DNA of 64,000 bases from Chengkuizengella axinellae (GTDB lineage Bacteria > Bacillota > Bacilli > Paenibacillales > KCTC-33759): positions 1 through 64,000 of the forward strand of contig NZ_JAVAMP010000014.1 of assembly GCF_030730905.1 (NCBI RefSeq), in the 5' to 3' direction. The translations under genes were made by a program, and so were the position numbers. Positions 1 to 8,121 of the stretch are shown here, one piece after another. How positions within the stretch are numbered: position 1 is the stretch's first letter; each line of letters begins with the position of its first letter. The notes beneath the pieces are model-generated. The model made no database searches. It was not told the origin of the DNA and saw only the letters and a list, made by a program, of their open reading frames with translations.

Positions 1-23
1 GTTTGTCTAATATGAAAATCGAA

Positions 24-72
24 AAAACTCATGAATCACCTTCCAATTCATGAGTTTTGATCATTTTTTTTT
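24..72 (+). terminator. 13-bp hairpin followed by T-run
   Basis: A perfect 13-bp stem (24-36 with 46-58, loop of 9 nt) is followed by a run of T at 63-72. This has the form of an intrinsic terminator on the plus strand, but no gene that it would end lies inside the window. The same hairpin with its flanks recurs at 3763-3826, so it is also part of a dispersed repeat. Confidence 0.55.
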
Positions 73-74
73 AC

Positions 75-134
75 ATATGGTCAAACTTTATTCAATATGA
101 TCAGACTTTTTTTCATGTGATCAAACTTTATTTC
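75..134. repeat. Three tandem ~20-bp repeats
   Basis: Three near-identical units of about 20 bp begin near 75, 95 and 115. Each carries the core TCAAACTTTATT or TCAGACTTTTTT preceded by ATATG or TGTG. They follow directly on the hairpin at 24-58. One similar unit follows the second copy of that hairpin near 3820. Function unknown. Confidence 0.6.
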
Positions 135-187
135 AAACCTACATAAAAGATTTTCCGTTCATTATATCAGAGTTGTGCAAAATGAAA

Positions 188-238
188 CAAGAGAAAGTCC
201 ATAGAATCCGAATGATCAGATTCCATGGATTTCTCTTG
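188..238. repeat. Long inverted repeat, hairpin-like
   Basis: CAAGAGAAAGTCCATAGAATC (first 20 bases from 188) pairs with the arm ending at 238 with only a few mismatches, enclosing about ten bases. It could terminate transcription coming from the minus-strand gene to its right, though no strong T-run follows. Confidence 0.45.
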
Positions 239-519
239 TTACGTTCGTTAGTACATATTTTTTGTCTCATACCCGTGTTTCATTAACATTACACATTAGC
301 TTGGATGAGCTGTTTCATCCCTTCTACATTTAGCGATTTGATCTATGTTTCGCATTTAAAACGTCCTGACTTTTGATGAAAATTAAACCCTAAATGTTTG
401 AGAAATACAGTAGCTCTTCTCTCCTATCAGGGAAACAATACACTCAGATTTATGCAGTACCCAAAATCCTTTTAACGATTCCTTTGTTATTTATCTTTCC
501 TTGTTCTGTAATATTTTTA
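239..519 (-). other. Gap holding a possible decayed reading frame
   Basis: No intact gene. On the minus strand between about 440 and 289 one frame reads protein-like stretches such as ATVFLKHLGF and SLNVEGMKQLIQANV before a stop at 289-291, broken by in-frame stops. The FLKHLGF part resembles the C-terminal part of GNAT acetyltransferases, of which other remnants lie at 3.2-3.7 kb. The assignment is weak. Confidence 0.3.
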
Positions 520-1089
520 TTATTTTTTTTGCAATGTTGGAATTTTTAGCCCTTCTTCAGATGAAGTGATCAATATTCCAAGCCTTCTTAATCGTGTTTC
601 TTCTTTCTTGGCGCTCATTACCCACCAGATAGAATCTCTTTTATTGGATGGTGCTAAATTAGTGAAGAATAGCCAGGCTGTTTGATTTGCCTTGATTTGT
701 TCTTCATATTCTTTGGCAAGTTCCACGTTTCTTTGTTCAGAGGAATAGCCTTGTTCATCGGTTCTGTTGTTAAAGACGTGTATTCCTTCTGGTCTCATCT
801 TTCCAAGCTGTATTAGTGCTTTTACCTTCTTTACGTTCACAGCACTCCATACACTATTTACTTTGCGCGGAGTAAAGCGAATCTTATAGCTTTGTTTATC
901 AATGGTTTTTCGTATACCGTCAATCCACCCAAAACAAAGAGCGGCATCTACTGATGCAGACCAAGTAATGCTTGCATGCCCTGTACTTATCCTAAAATAG
1001 CCCACCCAAATTTCACTAGCTTCAGCATGATGTTCTTCTAACCAATCGTTAAACTCTTCTTGGTTGTTGAAAAAAATTACATCTCCCAT
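520..1089 (-). CDS. YdeI/OmpD-associated family protein
   Basis: The protein of about 189 residues has the signature of the YdeI family: an N-terminal VIFFNNQEEFNDWLEEHH stretch, then SVDAALCFGWIDGIRK, then an RFTPRK segment and a C-terminal region with WWVMSAKKEETR. Members are linked to bacteriocin protection or have no firm function, and no catalytic residues are known. I chose the ATG at 1089 because family members start just before the VIFF segment; a longer frame reaches 1158. The start lies inside the end of the upstream hydrolase gene (stop at 1077), so the two overlap by 13 bp and are probably translated together. Family confidence is good; role unknown. Confidence 0.8.
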   Translation of the reverse strand: MGDVIFFNNQEEFNDWLEEHHAEASEIWVGYFRISTGHASITWSASVDAALCFGWIDGIRKTIDKQSYKIRFTPRKVNSVWSAVNVKKVKALIQLGKMRPEGIHVFNNRTDEQGYSSEQRNVELAKEYEEQIKANQTAWLFFTNLAPSNKRDSIWWVMSAKKEETRLRRLGILITSSEEGLKIPTLQKK

Positions 1090-2021
1090 TGTTCCAACCA
1101 TTTTAAAATCGCTTGGTTTGTTTCTACTGGCTTTTCTTGCTGAATCCAATGACCGCAATCTAGATTTACCACTTCAACATTGGGCACGAACTCTGTTAGT
1201 TTTTCAGACTTCGCGACCCCATCCCGATCGCCATAGATCATGAGTGTAGGCTGTTGGATGATAGGGTTCACGTCCGCCAATAAGTGCCAGTTGCGATCAA
1301 CGTTTCTGTACCAATTTATACTCCCCGTGAACCCTGCTGATTCGAAGGCAGAGACAAAAACAGCCAGTTCGCTGTCACTCATTATGGGTTCACCGAATGG
1401 TGTTTCTTCTTTGGCGAGATTGATCAATGCCATACCCGGCTGAGGCTCTCTGAATGGCTCATTCTTTCGGTACATGTTGCGAAGAAACTGGGATGTATTT
1501 TCTTCGAATACAGCGTCTGCGACGCCTGGCTTTTGATTGAAGTGGACAAAATAGTGGTCAGCGCCAAGCATATCTTCCATGAACTCGACCCAGGGTTTTT
1601 CTCCTCGATCGAAGTAAGGCACGCTCAGGTTTATCACTTTATTTACACGGTTTGGATGCAATAAGGTCAGTCCCCAAACGACAGTTGCACCCCAATCATG
1701 ACCGACAAAGATAGCATCTTCGTATCCGTAGTGATCGAGAAGTGCGATAAGATCACCCGACAAGTGTTCAATGTCATAATTGGTTACTTCAGTCGGACTG
1801 GATGAGTTGCCATAACCCCGTTGGTTTGGGACGATGACATGGTAGCCTGCGTCGACAAGGACGGGCACCTGATGGCGCCAAGAAAAGGCATGTTCTGGCC
1901 AACCGTGACAGAGTACAATAGGTTTTCCTACATTTTGTTGGCCTGCTTCAAAGACTTCGAGTTCCACACCGTTGACTGAAATAAGGGTAGACTTGGGAAA
2001 ATCAGTTTTATTAGTCATCAT
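1077..2021 (-). CDS. Alpha/beta hydrolase, epoxide hydrolase-like
   Basis: A 314-residue alpha/beta-hydrolase of the soluble epoxide hydrolase type. HGWPE at residues 39-43 is the oxyanion HGxP motif. The nucleophile is Asp109 in GHDWGA, which separates it from serine esterases. A GSINWYRN segment supplies the cap tyrosine, YGDRDG carries the acid and CGHW the histidine. Expected reaction: hydrolysis of an epoxide to a diol via an alkyl-enzyme ester; haloalkane dehalogenase is the main alternative because it shares the Asp nucleophile. Cytosolic, no signal peptide. AGGAGG at 2025-2030 serves either of two adjacent ATGs, with better spacing for the second (2018). A WYL regulator lies 95 bp upstream on the same strand and a YdeI-type gene overlaps downstream. 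Confidence 0.88.
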   Translation of the reverse strand: MMTNKTDFPKSTLISVNGVELEVFEAGQQNVGKPIVLCHGWPEHAFSWRHQVPVLVDAGYHVIVPNQRGYGNSSSPTEVTNYDIEHLSGDLIALLDHYGYEDAIFVGHDWGATVVWGLTLLHPNRVNKVINLSVPYFDRGEKPWVEFMEDMLGADHYFVHFNQKPGVADAVFEENTSQFLRNMYRKNEPFREPQPGMALINLAKEETPFGEPIMSDSELAVFVSAFESAGFTGSINWYRNVDRNWHLLADVNPIIQQPTLMIYGDRDGVAKSEKLTEFVPNVEVVNLDCGHWIQQEKPVETNQAILKWLEQWEM

Positions 2022-2115
2022 ATTACCTCCTATACTAACTGTACTAAAAGACTGTTACAGTTAGCATAGTAGCATAATGGTGTGACAATAGTATGTCAGG
2101 TTTGAAAAAATAATT

Positions 2116-3045
2116 TTATTGATATTTTTCATGCATCGATTTTATTCTAGATGCAACAGCTTTGCGTACCTTTTCAGGACCTAACACTTCGACGTGTTCG
2201 CCAAAACTGAATATCAATGCGAAATACCATTCCTTCTCTGGAAATTGTGCAGTCACAATCAGTTCACCTGTGTTCAGAATTTCAATATTTTCTTTGTCAA
2301 AAATATCTTCAACTCGGGACCTCACTTGGGGTACGAATTTTAATGTAATGCTGGTTAAAGAGACCTGCTTCTTTGATGCCTCTTCAATTTCTTGATATGA
2401 CTTTTCCCTACGCTTGAATAGTACATCTTCAACCTGCAAGTCAATAATGCGTGAAATCCTGAATACCCTGAAATTTGTTTTTAAGTGACAATAGCCAAAC
2501 AGATACCATGTATAACCTTTAAAGATTAATGACATCGGTTCTATCTGCCTTGTACTTGTTTCATTTGTATAGTTTCTATATATAATTGTAATCAATTGTG
2601 ATTGAGTGATAGCATTCCGGATGTTTTTGACCAGCTCTTTTTGTTTTGAGGTGTATGACCAGGGCTGCATACCAATTATGATTTGCTCCATATGCAGGTC
2701 AAGATGATGAGTTTGATCCTGTGGAATAATATTTCGCAGTTTTTCTATAGATGATTCAAGCTCAACATCCTCAAATGTTGAGTTAACACCTTTAAGTGCT
2801 GAAAGTATGGAACACAAATTGCTTAGAGTCAGCAACTGATGGTTTAATTTATAATTCTCCTTAATACCAAAACCGCCATTATTCCCAGGGTATGATATAA
2901 TTGGAATACCAGCCATATTAATAGCTTCAATGTCTCTGTAAATCGTTCGAACTGAAACTTCAAACTTTTCCGCAAGTTCTTTTGCCGATATTCGACTTCT
3001 ATTAAGTAATGTAACAATGATTGTCAGCATACGGTCTATTTTCAT
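2116..3045 (-). CDS. YafY-type HTH/WYL-domain transcriptional regulator
   Basis: The N-terminal 60 residues form a DeoR/HTH_11 winged helix (RISAKELAEKFEVSVRTIYR, then a D-I-EAI and a GGFGI wing). The centre holds a WYL domain (IEPMSLIFKGYTWYLFGYC), the ligand-sensing region of this family. About 309 residues, the usual size for YafY regulators. I take the ATG at 3045: AAGGAG at 3052-3057 sits 6 nt before it, while an upstream in-frame ATG abuts the ribosome site. It lies upstream of and co-directional with the epoxide hydrolase-like gene, so that gene is a plausible target. Ligand unknown. Confidence 0.85.
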   Translation of the reverse strand: MKIDRMLTIIVTLLNRSRISAKELAEKFEVSVRTIYRDIEAINMAGIPIISYPGNNGGFGIKENYKLNHQLLTLSNLCSILSALKGVNSTFEDVELESSIEKLRNIIPQDQTHHLDLHMEQIIIGMQPWSYTSKQKELVKNIRNAITQSQLITIIYRNYTNETSTRQIEPMSLIFKGYTWYLFGYCHLKTNFRVFRISRIIDLQVEDVLFKRREKSYQEIEEASKKQVSLTSITLKFVPQVRSRVEDIFDKENIEILNTGELIVTAQFPEKEWYFALIFSFGEHVEVLGPEKVRKAVASRIKSMHEKYQ

Positions 3046-3239
3046 ATTCATCTCCTTAATATATGTTTGACATATTCTAGAGTATTTTTTTATCAACATT
3101 ATTTACCATAATTAATGTAGCTCTTCTTATAATATAATTTTAGAATTCCCTGAACTAATTAGTATTCCCACCTTCTTAACCTGTTTATCATTATTTCTCC
3201 TAAATCGATTCTTGTACGTTCTAAAAATCATAGGGTCAA

Positions 3240-3480
3240 TCATAATACTAAATCTAAGGATCGCTGAAAATTTGCAGTTGATCCTAGCAGAAACCATGAT
3301 TATCTTCAGCACAACTTATTTCAATGCGGTTAAGCCCTAGGTTTTTAAACCCATAATTAACCATGCTCTCTACGCTTCTAATTATTATACCTTTTCCAAC
3401 CTGTATCAGAAAAATAGTAACGAGAGATTATATGTAAGAAATATATCTACAAGTCAAAAAACGAATATCCCAATAGACAT
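3240..3480 (-). pseudogene. Decayed GNAT (RimJ/RimL-like) acetyltransferase fragment
   Basis: Translating the minus strand from about 3400 gives VGKGIIIRSVESMVNYGFKN then LGLNRIEISCAEDN. These match the acetyl-CoA loop (usually QGKGI) and the following helix of RimJ/RimL-type N-acetyltransferases. Upstream, SDT sits one frame away from VGKG. Downstream the frame must shift again to read a NxKSxAI-like stretch (NCKFSAILRF). At least two frameshifts and stops are present and no start is visible. A 61-codon open frame at 3127-3312 is part of this debris and is probably not a gene. Confidence 0.55.
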
Positions 3481-3484
3481 TCAT

Positions 3485-3655
3485 ACAGATAATATAGAGC
3501 CTCATTTTACTAAATTATATATATTTCCATTTATGGAATAGTTGTCACGTAATACTCCCTCTTGATTGAATCCAATTTTATCTAGTAGTGTCCTGCTTTG
3601 AAATAGTATTTTAGCTAGTGAATGGAAACATCTAATTTCCATTTCCTTTATCATT
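3485..3655 (-). pseudogene. Second GNAT acetyltransferase remnant (C-terminal end)
   Basis: The minus strand reads MEIRCF, then SRTLLDKIGFNQEGVLRDN and YSINGNIYNLVK followed by a stop near 3487. The LLDKIGFNQEGVLRD stretch is the typical C-terminal beta strand and loop of RimJ/RimL GNAT enzymes. The region before it is out of register and no start or acetyl-CoA loop is present, so this is a 3' fragment. It lies just upstream of another GNAT remnant (3240-3480), but both contain the same C-terminal part, so they come from two genes. Confidence 0.55.
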
Positions 3656-3710
3656 ATTAACCTACTTTTCATATGTTTACATCACTTTTATGTACTAGTA
3701 TTTCTACAAA

Positions 3711-3739
3711 CTAAAACTAAAACTAAAACTAAAACTAAA
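3711..3739. repeat. Hexanucleotide microsatellite (CTAAAA)n
   Basis: About five tandem copies of CTAAAA in a non-coding stretch. A simple sequence repeat with no visible role. Confidence 0.7.
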
Positions 3740-3762
3740 TAATTCTTCTACAATTTGTCCCT

Positions 3763-3826
3763 TTTGTCTAATTTAAATCTCAAAAAACTCATGAATCACA
3801 TTCTAATTCATGAGCTTTGATCAAAC
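3763..3826. repeat. Second copy of the ~65-bp hairpin repeat
   Basis: This copy matches 2-66 over its whole length: TTTGTCTAAT, then the AACTCATGAAT/ATTCATGAG arms with a loop of about 9 nt, then TTTGATCA. One arm mismatch is present. One of the ~20-bp units that follow copy 1 also follows here. The two copies are direct repeats around the accessory genes at 0.5-3.7 kb. Confidence 0.65.
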
Positions 3827-3837
3827 TGTATTCTATA

Positions 3838-4020
3838 TCATATTTTGGTACAACTTATATCCACTTGATCTTTAATGAGCGTTTGATTATAATGAGTATC
3901 CCACTTGATATTTTTTCTAATTTTAATTTCATGATCCACTATAGCTACAACAACATGGTTCCATAAACCCCCAAACACATCATTATTATGATCAGTAATT
4001 TTTTCATTTGATAATTTCAT
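3838..4020 (-). CDS. Possible small protein, unrecognised
   Basis: A 60-codon frame with an ATG start and only a weak ribosome site (AAGG immediately before the start). The peptide is charged and contains GLWNHVVVAIVDHEIKIRKN. I recognise no family. It lies between a dispersed repeat and a methyltransferase in an area of decayed genes, so it may be a remnant or a chance frame. Confidence 0.2.
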   Translation of the reverse strand: MKLSNEKITDHNNDVFGGLWNHVVVAIVDHEIKIRKNIKWDTHYNQTLIKDQVDISCTKI

Positions 4021-4116
4021 ACCTTATATTTATTTTGGTTGAATTTTGAATCCCTCATATTTTTATTTGAAATAAACAAATATACTAACTTATGATTAAT
4101 AAAAGGAGTTGTTATA

Positions 4117-4995
4117 TTGGAAGAGTATTATTGGGACAGCCAATTAGAGTATTTACAAAATACAAGAGATTTATATTATAACGATGATTATTTGGAGTTT
4201 TTAGTGAGTTCAGTTTGGAAGATTTCTAAACCTGTACATATTATTGACTACGGTTGTGGTTATGGCTATTTAGGGCTTAAACTATTACCTCTACTGCCAA
4301 AAGGTTCAATATATAAAGGGATTGATAAAGGAGAGCAATTGATAGATAAAGCAAAGAATTTGTTTAAAAACCTTCCATACGAAACAGAGTTTACTGCAAC
4401 TGATGTAACTGAGATGAATATAAATCGAGAATATGATATCGCAATCTGCCATGCCTTCCTTCTGCATATGACTAACCCCAAAAAAATACTGCAAAAGATG
4501 ATCAATTCCGTCTTTAATGAGGGCAGAATTATATGTTTTGAACCGCACTGGGTTTCAAATATGTCTTCATTATATCTTCATGAATACGATCAATCAGAAA
4601 TCATGCAGCTTGGTTTTCTTCAAAAACTGTTTGAAAATGATACAAAACGTAATGGCAAAGATGGAAACATTGGGATTAAACTACCTGCATACCTAAGTGA
4701 ATTAGGCGTAACAAACATCGATTGCCGCATTAGTGACAAAGTAAATTTCCTTGATACTCATATAAATCATACAAATAAGCAGAGTTTATTTGATTCACTC
4801 AAGGAAGAAGGGCTAGGTATAGCACCTGGTGAAAAAGAAGAATTTATAGAAACTTTAATGAAACGAGATGCTTCATTTAGTGAAGCACAGGCTCAGTATG
4901 AAGCAGAACTGCGGTTTTCTAGGCTATTCAACATGGACTCATCTTTAACTTATGCACCAAATATGAAAATTACTTCTGGAGTAATAAAAAGATAG
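4117..4995 (+). CDS. Class I SAM-dependent methyltransferase
   Basis: A 292-residue protein with a Rossmann-type methyltransferase core. Motif I is IIDYGCGYGYLG around residue 43-54, the acidic end of strand 2 is GIDKG, and FTATDVTEM and AICHAFLLHM mark the later strands. The first ~40 residues (EEYYWDSQLEYLQNTRDLYY) resemble small-molecule methyltransferases. The C-terminal ~100 residues are helical and may form the substrate lid. The start is a TTG at 4117 with AAAGGAG about 8 nt upstream. Substrate unknown. It stands alone, with a small gene remnant directly after it. Confidence 0.85.
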   Translation: MEEYYWDSQLEYLQNTRDLYYNDDYLEFLVSSVWKISKPVHIIDYGCGYGYLGLKLLPLLPKGSIYKGIDKGEQLIDKAKNLFKNLPYETEFTATDVTEMNINREYDIAICHAFLLHMTNPKKILQKMINSVFNEGRIICFEPHWVSNMSSLYLHEYDQSEIMQLGFLQKLFENDTKRNGKDGNIGIKLPAYLSELGVTNIDCRISDKVNFLDTHINHTNKQSLFDSLKEEGLGIAPGEKEEFIETLMKRDASFSEAQAQYEAELRFSRLFNMDSSLTYAPNMKITSGVIKR

Positions 4996-5120
4996 AGGAA
5001 AAAGTTGACGAGAAGACATTGTTGCTTATGACAACACCTGGCACTGAAAAATTAAAGGTTCTAACGGTTGAGGAACTGCCTGAAGAGATCAGAGATTATT
5101 TTATGAAGTTAAATCCTTAA
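4991..5120 (+). pseudogene. 3' remnant of an unidentified gene
   Basis: An open frame after the methyltransferase reads KIEEKVDEKTLLLMTTPGTE then KLKVLTVEELPEEIRDYFMK and ends at 5118-5120. It looks like genuine protein sequence. The only internal ATG (5028) has no ribosome site, and the frame has no upstream half. Most likely the 3' end of a deleted gene; family not recognised. Confidence 0.35.
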
Positions 5121-5202
5121 TCAATTTTTAATTCCTCATAATATCAAAGGATCAGAAACAAATTGTATCAGCACACTATGAAGTGGATGGTAGATAATAC
5201 AT

Positions 5203-5523
5203 ATGAATGTTAATGAATTTCAACAATGGATCAAGGATTATTACGATAGTAGAGGATGGTCAGAGTTAGATATTTTTATTCGAATTGGATTTTTAGCTGA
5301 AGAAACAGGTGAAGTAGCAAGAGCTATAAGGGCCCTAGAGATAGGAAGGGATCGACCTGATGAAGAAACAGGATCATTTGATGAAAATAAACTAGAGTTA
5401 GCAGAAGAATTAGGAGATGTGCTAGGTAACCTGATCATCATTGCAAATAAGTATGATATCTCATTAGAAAAAATATTTCGTTTACATAAAGAAAAGCTTT
5501 CTGAACGTTATTCTAAGGTGTAA
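5203..5523 (+). CDS. MazG-like nucleotide pyrophosphohydrolase
   Basis: A 106-residue all-alpha NTP-pyrophosphatase of the MazG/YpjD type. The metal-binding helices are visible as EETGEVARAIRALE and ELAEELGDVLGNLIIIANKY, giving the family's paired ExxE and ExxD acidic sets. Such enzymes hydrolyse (d)NTPs or non-canonical nucleotides to NMP and pyrophosphate. Single-domain length fits the small subclass. The ribosome site is weak (GGATGG), and a good terminator follows at 5595, so it is probably monocistronic. Substrate cannot be read from sequence. Confidence 0.85.
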   Translation: MNVNEFQQWIKDYYDSRGWSELDIFIRIGFLAEETGEVARAIRALEIGRDRPDEETGSFDENKLELAEELGDVLGNLIIIANKYDISLEKIFRLHKEKLSERYSKV

Positions 5524-5594
5524 ATATAAGGTTGTAAACAGTATTATTTAGAAAAAAGACTTACTTAAATATTCGGGAGCTACATTCTATTCCT

Positions 5595-5630
5595 AAAAGG
5601 CGCAATTCTTATAAAGAAGGCGTCTTTTTA
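5595..5630 (+). terminator. Intrinsic terminator after the MazG-like gene
   Basis: AAAAGGCGC (5595-5603) pairs over 9 bp, with one G-T wobble, with GCGTCTTTT (5620-5628). T-rich sequence follows. It lies between convergent genes and could work in both directions. Confidence 0.7.
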
Positions 5631-5656
5631 TTTCCATAAAAAGAATCTAACGTGAT

Positions 5657-6538
5657 TTATTTAGTTAATAAATGTTGAAAAAACTGATTTGCTGCAATGG
5701 ACAAAGGAAGTTCTTTTTTGGTAACTAATCCAATCTTTCTTTTTTCTATCTTTTCATTTAATTTAATCTCAAATAACAAACAATTTTTTAACTCCTTTGT
5801 GACTAATTCTTTCGTAACAAAGGCAACTCCCATTCCTATTTTGGCACATTCTATGAGTAAATCTACACTGCCCACTTCAATATCTGGCTTCACATTTAGT
5901 CCTTGCTTTTGAAATAAAAGATTAAGAAATTTTCTTGAGCTGCTTTTTTCTGAAAAAGAAATAATGGGATATTTAAGGAGCTCTTCAAGTGTATTTTCAT
6001 TTTTGGTTAATTCCTTATATTTCTCCCCTACAACAAATGTGCTATTAATATTTAAAAATTCCGTTACTTGTATTTGCTTATGATCTACAGGCAAGTGTAC
6101 AATGCCAAAGTCAATGATTCCACTTGTTAATTTTTCTATAATACTTGGTGTTGAACCATGTTGAAGCTTGATCTGTATATCTGGAAAACACTCTTGAAAA
6201 GTTTTTATATGCGGAAGCAAATAGTGTTTACACGTGGAATCACTCCCACCGATCGTAACCTCTCCTCTATTCAAATTCTTGATCTCTGAAATCTTCCTTT
6301 CTGCACTATCAATGAAAGTAAAAGCTTGTTCAATATATTTAAATAATGTTTCCCCCTCTTTTGTTACACTCACTCCTTTTGATGTTCTAATAAATAATTG
6401 CAACTCGAGTTTTTCTTCTAACTGCTTTATTGCATGACTCACACTTGGCTGAGTAATAAATAATTTAATTGCTGCTTTAGAGAAACTTTTTTCTAAGGCT
6501 GTTACATAAAAAACACGATACAATTCTAAATTAATCAT
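5657..6538 (-). CDS. LysR family transcriptional regulator
   Basis: About 293 residues, the standard LysR size. The N-terminal winged helix reads LELYRVFYVTALEKSFSKAA then LFITQPSVSHAIKQLEEKL. The rest is a LysR substrate-binding domain (GEVTIGGSDSTCKHYLLP). The start ATG at 6538 follows AGGTGGT by about 7 nt; an upstream in-frame ATG at 6580 lacks a site. It is divergent from an EPSP synthase gene across a 172-bp gap, the usual arrangement for a LysR regulator and its target, so it probably controls aroA in response to an aromatic-pathway metabolite. The effector is inference. Confidence 0.9.
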   Translation of the reverse strand: MINLELYRVFYVTALEKSFSKAAIKLFITQPSVSHAIKQLEEKLELQLFIRTSKGVSVTKEGETLFKYIEQAFTFIDSAERKISEIKNLNRGEVTIGGSDSTCKHYLLPHIKTFQECFPDIQIKLQHGSTPSIIEKLTSGIIDFGIVHLPVDHKQIQVTEFLNINSTFVVGEKYKELTKNENTLEELLKYPIISFSEKSSSRKFLNLLFQKQGLNVKPDIEVGSVDLLIECAKIGMGVAFVTKELVTKELKNCLLFEIKLNEKIEKRKIGLVTKKELPLSIAANQFFQHLLTK

Positions 6539-6710
6539 ATAGACACCACCTATAACTGTCATGAAATATATCAATTTCATTTATATCATATTCCTGATTA
6601 TAATGAAATTACAAAAAATAATAAAGATCAGGTATCTACAGACCGTTTATTCCTCTTATGGAAGTTCTATCTTGCGGAAGGTTGATACGACAATCATTAA
6701 GGAGTAGAAG

Positions 6711-8054
6711 ATGTTGAAAAAAAACAATTACGATACAAGGGCTCGTTCCCCATGGACAAAAATTGATGCTGGAAAAACAGTAGAAATATATCCAAACACC
6801 AAAAAATTAAACGGAACCATCACAATTCCAGGCAGTAAAAGCTTAACAAATAGAGCTTTAATTATGAGCGCTCTTGCAAATGGAAAATCTGAGATCAATG
6901 GCATCTTAAAAAGCGATGATTCATATTGGTGTATTGATTCAATCAAAAAATTAGGAGTAAATGTAGAAGTCAATGATCATACGGTTCATATGGTTGGAAA
7001 AAGTGGGATGTGGAATTCAGGAAAATTATATATCGGGGCAGCAGGAACGATTGCAAGATTCTTACCAGGTGCGTTGGCAATAACTGAAGGGTTATGGGAG
7101 ATTAAAGCAAGTGAAAGAATGAGTAAAAGACCTGTAGCCCCTTTAATAGAAGCCCTAAATGGAATAGGTGCGGACATAGAATATATGAAAAACAGTGGTT
7201 ACTATCCTTTATCCATTAAAGGAAAAGGATTAAAGGGTGGAGAAATCTCACTTTCAGGAAAGATCTCAAGCCAGTTTATCAGTGGGTTGCTTATTGCTTC
7301 TCCATATGCAAAGGAACCTGTAACTATAAATATCACTGACTACATTGTGCAACATTCATATGTATTGCTTACTTTAAAATTAATGGAACAGTTTGGTGCA
7401 CATGTTGAATATGATAATACCTTAAAAAAGATCATAGTACATCCATCAAATTATTTAGCACAAAATATTGATTTAGAGGCTGATGCTTCTACTGCATGTT
7501 ACTTCTTGGCTTTAGCTGCATTAACAAATGGAAGAATCCGAATTGATAATCTTTCATATGAAACGCAGCAGCCAGATATCAAGATGGTTAATGTGTTTGA
7601 AAAAATGGGATGTAAAGTAACAAGAGGGAAATCTTTTATTGAATTAGAGGGAGCATCTAAGTTAAAAGGGGGATTTGAAATCTCTATGAGAGAAATGTCT
7701 GATCAAACCCTAACATTAGCAGCAATTGCTCCATTTACAGATGACCCCATTACAATAAGAGATGTTGCCCACATTCGACACCACGAATCAAATCGAATAA
7801 GTGTAATATGTGATTCTCTTTCTAAGATGGGGATTGAAGTAGATGAATTTGAAGATGGATTAAAAGTATATCCAGGAAATCCAAAGCCTGCTCTTTTAGA
7901 TTCCTACGATGATCATAGAGTAGCTATGTCACTTGCTCTTATTGGTTCAAAAGTGGAAGGGATTAAAATTACTGACCCTGGTTGTGTTTCTAAAACTTGT
8001 CCTAACTACTTTGAATTATTGAAAAGCTTAGGAATGAACATACGGCTCTTATAA
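6711..8054 (+). CDS. aroA: 3-phosphoshikimate 1-carboxyvinyltransferase (EPSP synthase)
   Basis: A 447-residue EPSP synthase, which transfers enolpyruvate from PEP to shikimate-3-phosphate in chorismate biosynthesis. Visible active-site residues are Lys43/Ser44/Arg48 in PGSKSLTNRAL, Arg140 in SKRPV, the SSQF glutamine, the Asp in REMSDQT, Glu and Arg in HHESNRI, Arg in YDDHRVAM and Lys in VSKTCPNYF. The phosphate/PEP loop is odd: GAAGTIARF at 109-117 replaces the canonical GNAGTAMRP. The loop glycine (E. coli Gly96) is kept, but Phe117 stands where E. coli has Pro101. AAGGAG lies 6 nt before the ATG. A LysR gene is divergent. No other shikimate gene is adjacent, so this may be an orphan or second copy. 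Confidence 0.92.
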   Translation: MLKKNNYDTRARSPWTKIDAGKTVEIYPNTKKLNGTITIPGSKSLTNRALIMSALANGKSEINGILKSDDSYWCIDSIKKLGVNVEVNDHTVHMVGKSGMWNSGKLYIGAAGTIARFLPGALAITEGLWEIKASERMSKRPVAPLIEALNGIGADIEYMKNSGYYPLSIKGKGLKGGEISLSGKISSQFISGLLIASPYAKEPVTINITDYIVQHSYVLLTLKLMEQFGAHVEYDNTLKKIIVHPSNYLAQNIDLEADASTACYFLALAALTNGRIRIDNLSYETQQPDIKMVNVFEKMGCKVTRGKSFIELEGASKLKGGFEISMREMSDQTLTLAAIAPFTDDPITIRDVAHIRHHESNRISVICDSLSKMGIEVDEFEDGLKVYPGNPKPALLDSYDDHRVAMSLALIGSKVEGIKITDPGCVSKTCPNYFELLKSLGMNIRLL

Positions 8055-8121
8055 TAAAGAGAATCGTAGAACTTAATAAATTTTGTCTCCATATGATGAA
8101 AGATAAAATAAGTTGAGGGTA

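Noticed and set aside
3127-3312. 61-codon minus-strand frame
   Set aside because: It is a chance open stretch within frameshifted GNAT debris.
6581-6710. Possible riboswitch or T-box upstream of aroA
   Set aside because: No conserved T-box or aptamer sequence was seen and there is no terminator hairpin; the divergent LysR gene explains regulation better.
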